Shown here piece after piece: positions 13,782-14,909 of a stretch of 14,909 nucleotides of DNA. A program made the position numbers and the translations under genes. Where the stretch lies: positions 1 to 14,909 of the forward strand of contig JBKHDM010000067.1 of assembly GCA_046541355.1 (NCBI GenBank), written 5' to 3'. How positions within the stretch are numbered: the stretch's first letter is position 1; each line of letters begins with the position of its first letter. The notes under the pieces are model-generated. The model was not told where the DNA came from and searched no databases. It saw only the letters and a program-made list of their open reading frames with translations. The DNA is from CAYZHV01 sp046541355. GTDB lineage: Bacteria > Spirochaetota > Spirochaetia > DSM-27196 > Alkalispirochaetaceae.

Positions 13782-14707
13782 CCGGAGCTTTCTAGAAGGC
13801 TCTCGGGAAAGCCGTATACCCACTGCCATCCTGCGAGGATGAGGGACTCCGGCCGGTACTCGAAGTGCATGTTGTCGAAAAAGAGCCACTTGCCGCCCCA
13901 GATGAACCCTTCAGCCTCAAAGGCGTCTATTACCGGCTGAGGCACCCCCCATCGCCGGGACATCGGCAGTCGCCACCACCGCTCGCTGCCGCTTTGGGCC
14001 GCCCAGAGCCAGTACGCCGAGAGTCCGCGATAGCTGAAGGGGAGAAGGTCTACGGCTACCCCGTAGCTGTGATAGCTGCGTCGATTGGTACCGGCGATGT
14101 TCCGCCAGTTGTATCCGTGAACATCCCGGAGCTCCTCGATAAAGAAACCAACCGCCTCATCTGTCTCTGCTACCCTGAACAGCCGCTCCTCCACCCTGGC
14201 GAGAGGCTCCACCGCCAGGGGGTGGACCCGGGTGGAGTGACCGAGAAACTCGATCCGTTCCATGACATCCTCAGCCTCCCCTCGGGAACTGACCTGGTAT
14301 AGCTTGTCAAGAAAGCCGTTAAAACGACTGCGCTGGTCCCGCTCGCCCCGGTTGGGCCCGTCCATGAGCCGCGCTTCGAGCTCCTCGGATATCTCCCGTT
14401 GTAGAGGCGGCCCGACCCGATAGGAGTCGTAGAATCGAACCCCCGAGTACTCCTCGGCGGCCCCGCGCACCTCCCGCGGCAGGAGCCGTCCGTCGGCCCA
14501 GTAATACCAGACCCCGTCCATCCGCAGCGCCCACTCCCCCTCCCGAAGGGCTATCTCCTCTATCCGCTCGGGGTACGCCTCGGCCATCGCCCGGACCTCG
14601 AACTCGCCGGGGAGTCTTTCACCAGGGGTGGTCGTTGGTAAGCTCTGGGGAATCAGCGTTGGTAGGACTGTTAGAAAAAGCAGCACCGCAACGAGGCTCG
14701 GCTTCAT
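13766..14707 (-). CDS. Secreted M15-like zinc peptidase (D-Ala-D-Ala carboxypeptidase/VanY type)
   Basis: A 313-residue exported protein starting at ATG 14707 with a signal peptide (MKPSLVAVLLFLTVLPTLIP). The C-terminal ~115 residues carry the M15 zinc pattern: H213 and D220 in SYHSYGVAVDLLPF, and H281 in WGGKW...FDNMHFEY. Members cut peptidoglycan stem peptides in the periplasm. The N-terminal ~190 residues are not recognised. They are charged and include GVWYYWADGRLLP, which could be a binding module. The frame stays open upstream to 14869, but that part is translated from the GC-rich tandem repeat and would bury the signal peptide, so I reject it. There is no Shine-Dalgarno sequence. The 3' end overlaps the GH65 fusion gene by 16 nt on the other strand. 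Confidence 0.8.
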   Translation of the reverse strand: MKPSLVAVLLFLTVLPTLIPQSLPTTTPGERLPGEFEVRAMAEAYPERIEEIALREGEWALRMDGVWYYWADGRLLPREVRGAAEEYSGVRFYDSYRVGPPLQREISEELEARLMDGPNRGERDQRSRFNGFLDKLYQVSSRGEAEDVMERIEFLGHSTRVHPLAVEPLARVEERLFRVAETDEAVGFFIEELRDVHGYNWRNIAGTNRRSYHSYGVAVDLLPFSYRGLSAYWLWAAQSGSERWWRLPMSRRWGVPQPVIDAFEAEGFIWGGKWLFFDNMHFEYRPESLILAGWQWVYGFPESLLESSGQPPE

Positions 14708-14717
14708 GTGTGGAAAT

Positions 14718-14723
14718 ATACTA
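14718..14723 (-). promoter_or_regulatory. -10 box candidate directly before the M15-like peptidase start
   Basis: On the minus strand TAGTAT (and overlapping TATATT) lies in the only AT-rich patch of this region, ending 10 nt before the ATG. Transcription would begin about 4 nt before the start codon, giving a near-leaderless mRNA. That would explain the missing ribosome binding site. No convincing -35 is seen. Confidence 0.3.
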
Positions 14724-14783
14724 CGGCCGGTGGAATCAGGGGAGTAACAATTCGTCCCCGGAGGTGAGGCACGATACCCCCAG

Positions 14784-14858
14784 GGCGGCGGGACCGGCCT
14801 GGCGCCGCGGGACCGGACTTGGCGCCGCGGGACCGGCCTGGCGCCGCGGGACCGGCCT
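14784..14858. repeat. Tandem repeat of a 19-bp GC-rich unit, about four copies
   Basis: The unit GGCGCCGCGGGACCGGCCT occurs exactly at 14821-14839 and 14840-14858. It occurs as a 20-nt variant at 14801-14820 (ending GGACTT) and as a 17-nt variant at 14784-14800 (GGCGGCGGG...). Each full unit contains the palindromes GGCGCC and CCGCGG. It lies in the non-coding stretch upstream of the M15-like peptidase gene. There are no spacers, so it is a minisatellite and not a CRISPR array. The copies differ little, which suggests recent expansion. Confidence 0.9.
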
Positions 14859-14859
14859 G

Positions 14860-14904
14860 GGGGGCGCACAGCCCGATCGAGAGCTTTCCGGGCACTGCGC
14901 CCCC
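14860..14904. repeat. Strong imperfect hairpin at the window edge
   Basis: GGGGGCGCA (14860-14868) pairs perfectly with TGCGCCCCC (14896-14904). After a 2 x 2 internal loop, GCCCG (14871-14875) pairs with CGGGC (14889-14893) around a 13-nt loop. The 14-bp stem directly abuts the tandem repeats. It could be a transcript end for a gene beyond the window or part of a repeat element. No T-run follows within the window, which ends 5 bases later. Confidence 0.7.
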
Positions 14905-14909
14905 GGATC

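Noticed and set aside
14432..14444. tRNA T-loop-like sequence GGGGGTTCGATTC on the minus strand
   Set aside because: It lies within the peptidase gene with no acceptor, D or anticodon arms around it.
14784..14858. CRISPR array
   Set aside because: The 19-bp units are directly adjacent with no spacers, and no cas gene is present.
14708..14869. N-terminal extension of the M15-like peptidase through the tandem repeats
   Set aside because: It gives a low-complexity Arg/Pro/Gly stretch and would place the signal peptide internally. ATG 14707 fits better.

Overview
This is a GC-rich stretch (roughly 60% G+C by eye) of a compact bacterial chromosome. Two signal-peptide proteins with beta-barrel character and a secreted M15-type peptidase point to a diderm. 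A membrane-anchored PilZ protein, a beta-phosphoglucomutase/GH65 fusion, a full-length MprF and a one-chain iron-sulfur serine dehydratase would fit a free-living spirochaete. That assignment is an inference from gene content and protein style; no marker gene is present to prove it. No phage, insertion sequence, CRISPR array, tRNA or rRNA was seen.

Layout. Positions 1-213 hold no gene I can support. Two small orphan outer-membrane-type proteins (214-747 and 1208-2167, both +) are separated by about 460 bases of gene-free DNA. A minus-strand pair follows: an MscS-type mechanosensitive channel (3021-3929) and, 6 nt behind it, an agmatinase-type ureohydrolase (2175-3014). A 309-base divergent region (3930-4238) contains palindromes and a run of four small stem-loops. 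It precedes mprF (4239-6785, +), a flippase/aminoacyl-phosphatidylglycerol synthase. A c-di-GMP-binding PilZ protein (6839-7825, +) follows and appears to have its own promoter overlapping the mprF stop codon. sdaA (7871-9307, -) converges on it.

Divergent from sdaA is a two-gene sugar-phosphate operon. It consists of a trehalose-6-phosphate-phosphatase-like HAD protein (9442-10623) and a 1053-residue fusion of beta-phosphoglucomutase with a GH65 glycoside phosphorylase (10620-13781), coupled by an ATGA overlap. A minus-strand secreted M15-like peptidase (13766-14707) overlaps the end of the fusion by 16 nt. Behind its start lie a tandem 19-bp repeat and a strong hairpin at the window edge.

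How the genes may work together. The most coherent module is the HAD/GH65 operon. A GH65 phosphorylase would split an alpha-glucoside (possibly trehalose) to beta-glucose-1-phosphate, the fused mutase would turn that into glucose-6-phosphate, and the upstream HAD protein would dephosphorylate a disaccharide phosphate. The same three domain types occur in one polypeptide in mycobacterial OtsB1 (Rv2006). MscS, MprF, the M15 peptidase and the two barrel proteins all concern the cell envelope, and trehalose-type metabolism together with MscS would fit life under changing osmolarity; that link is speculative.
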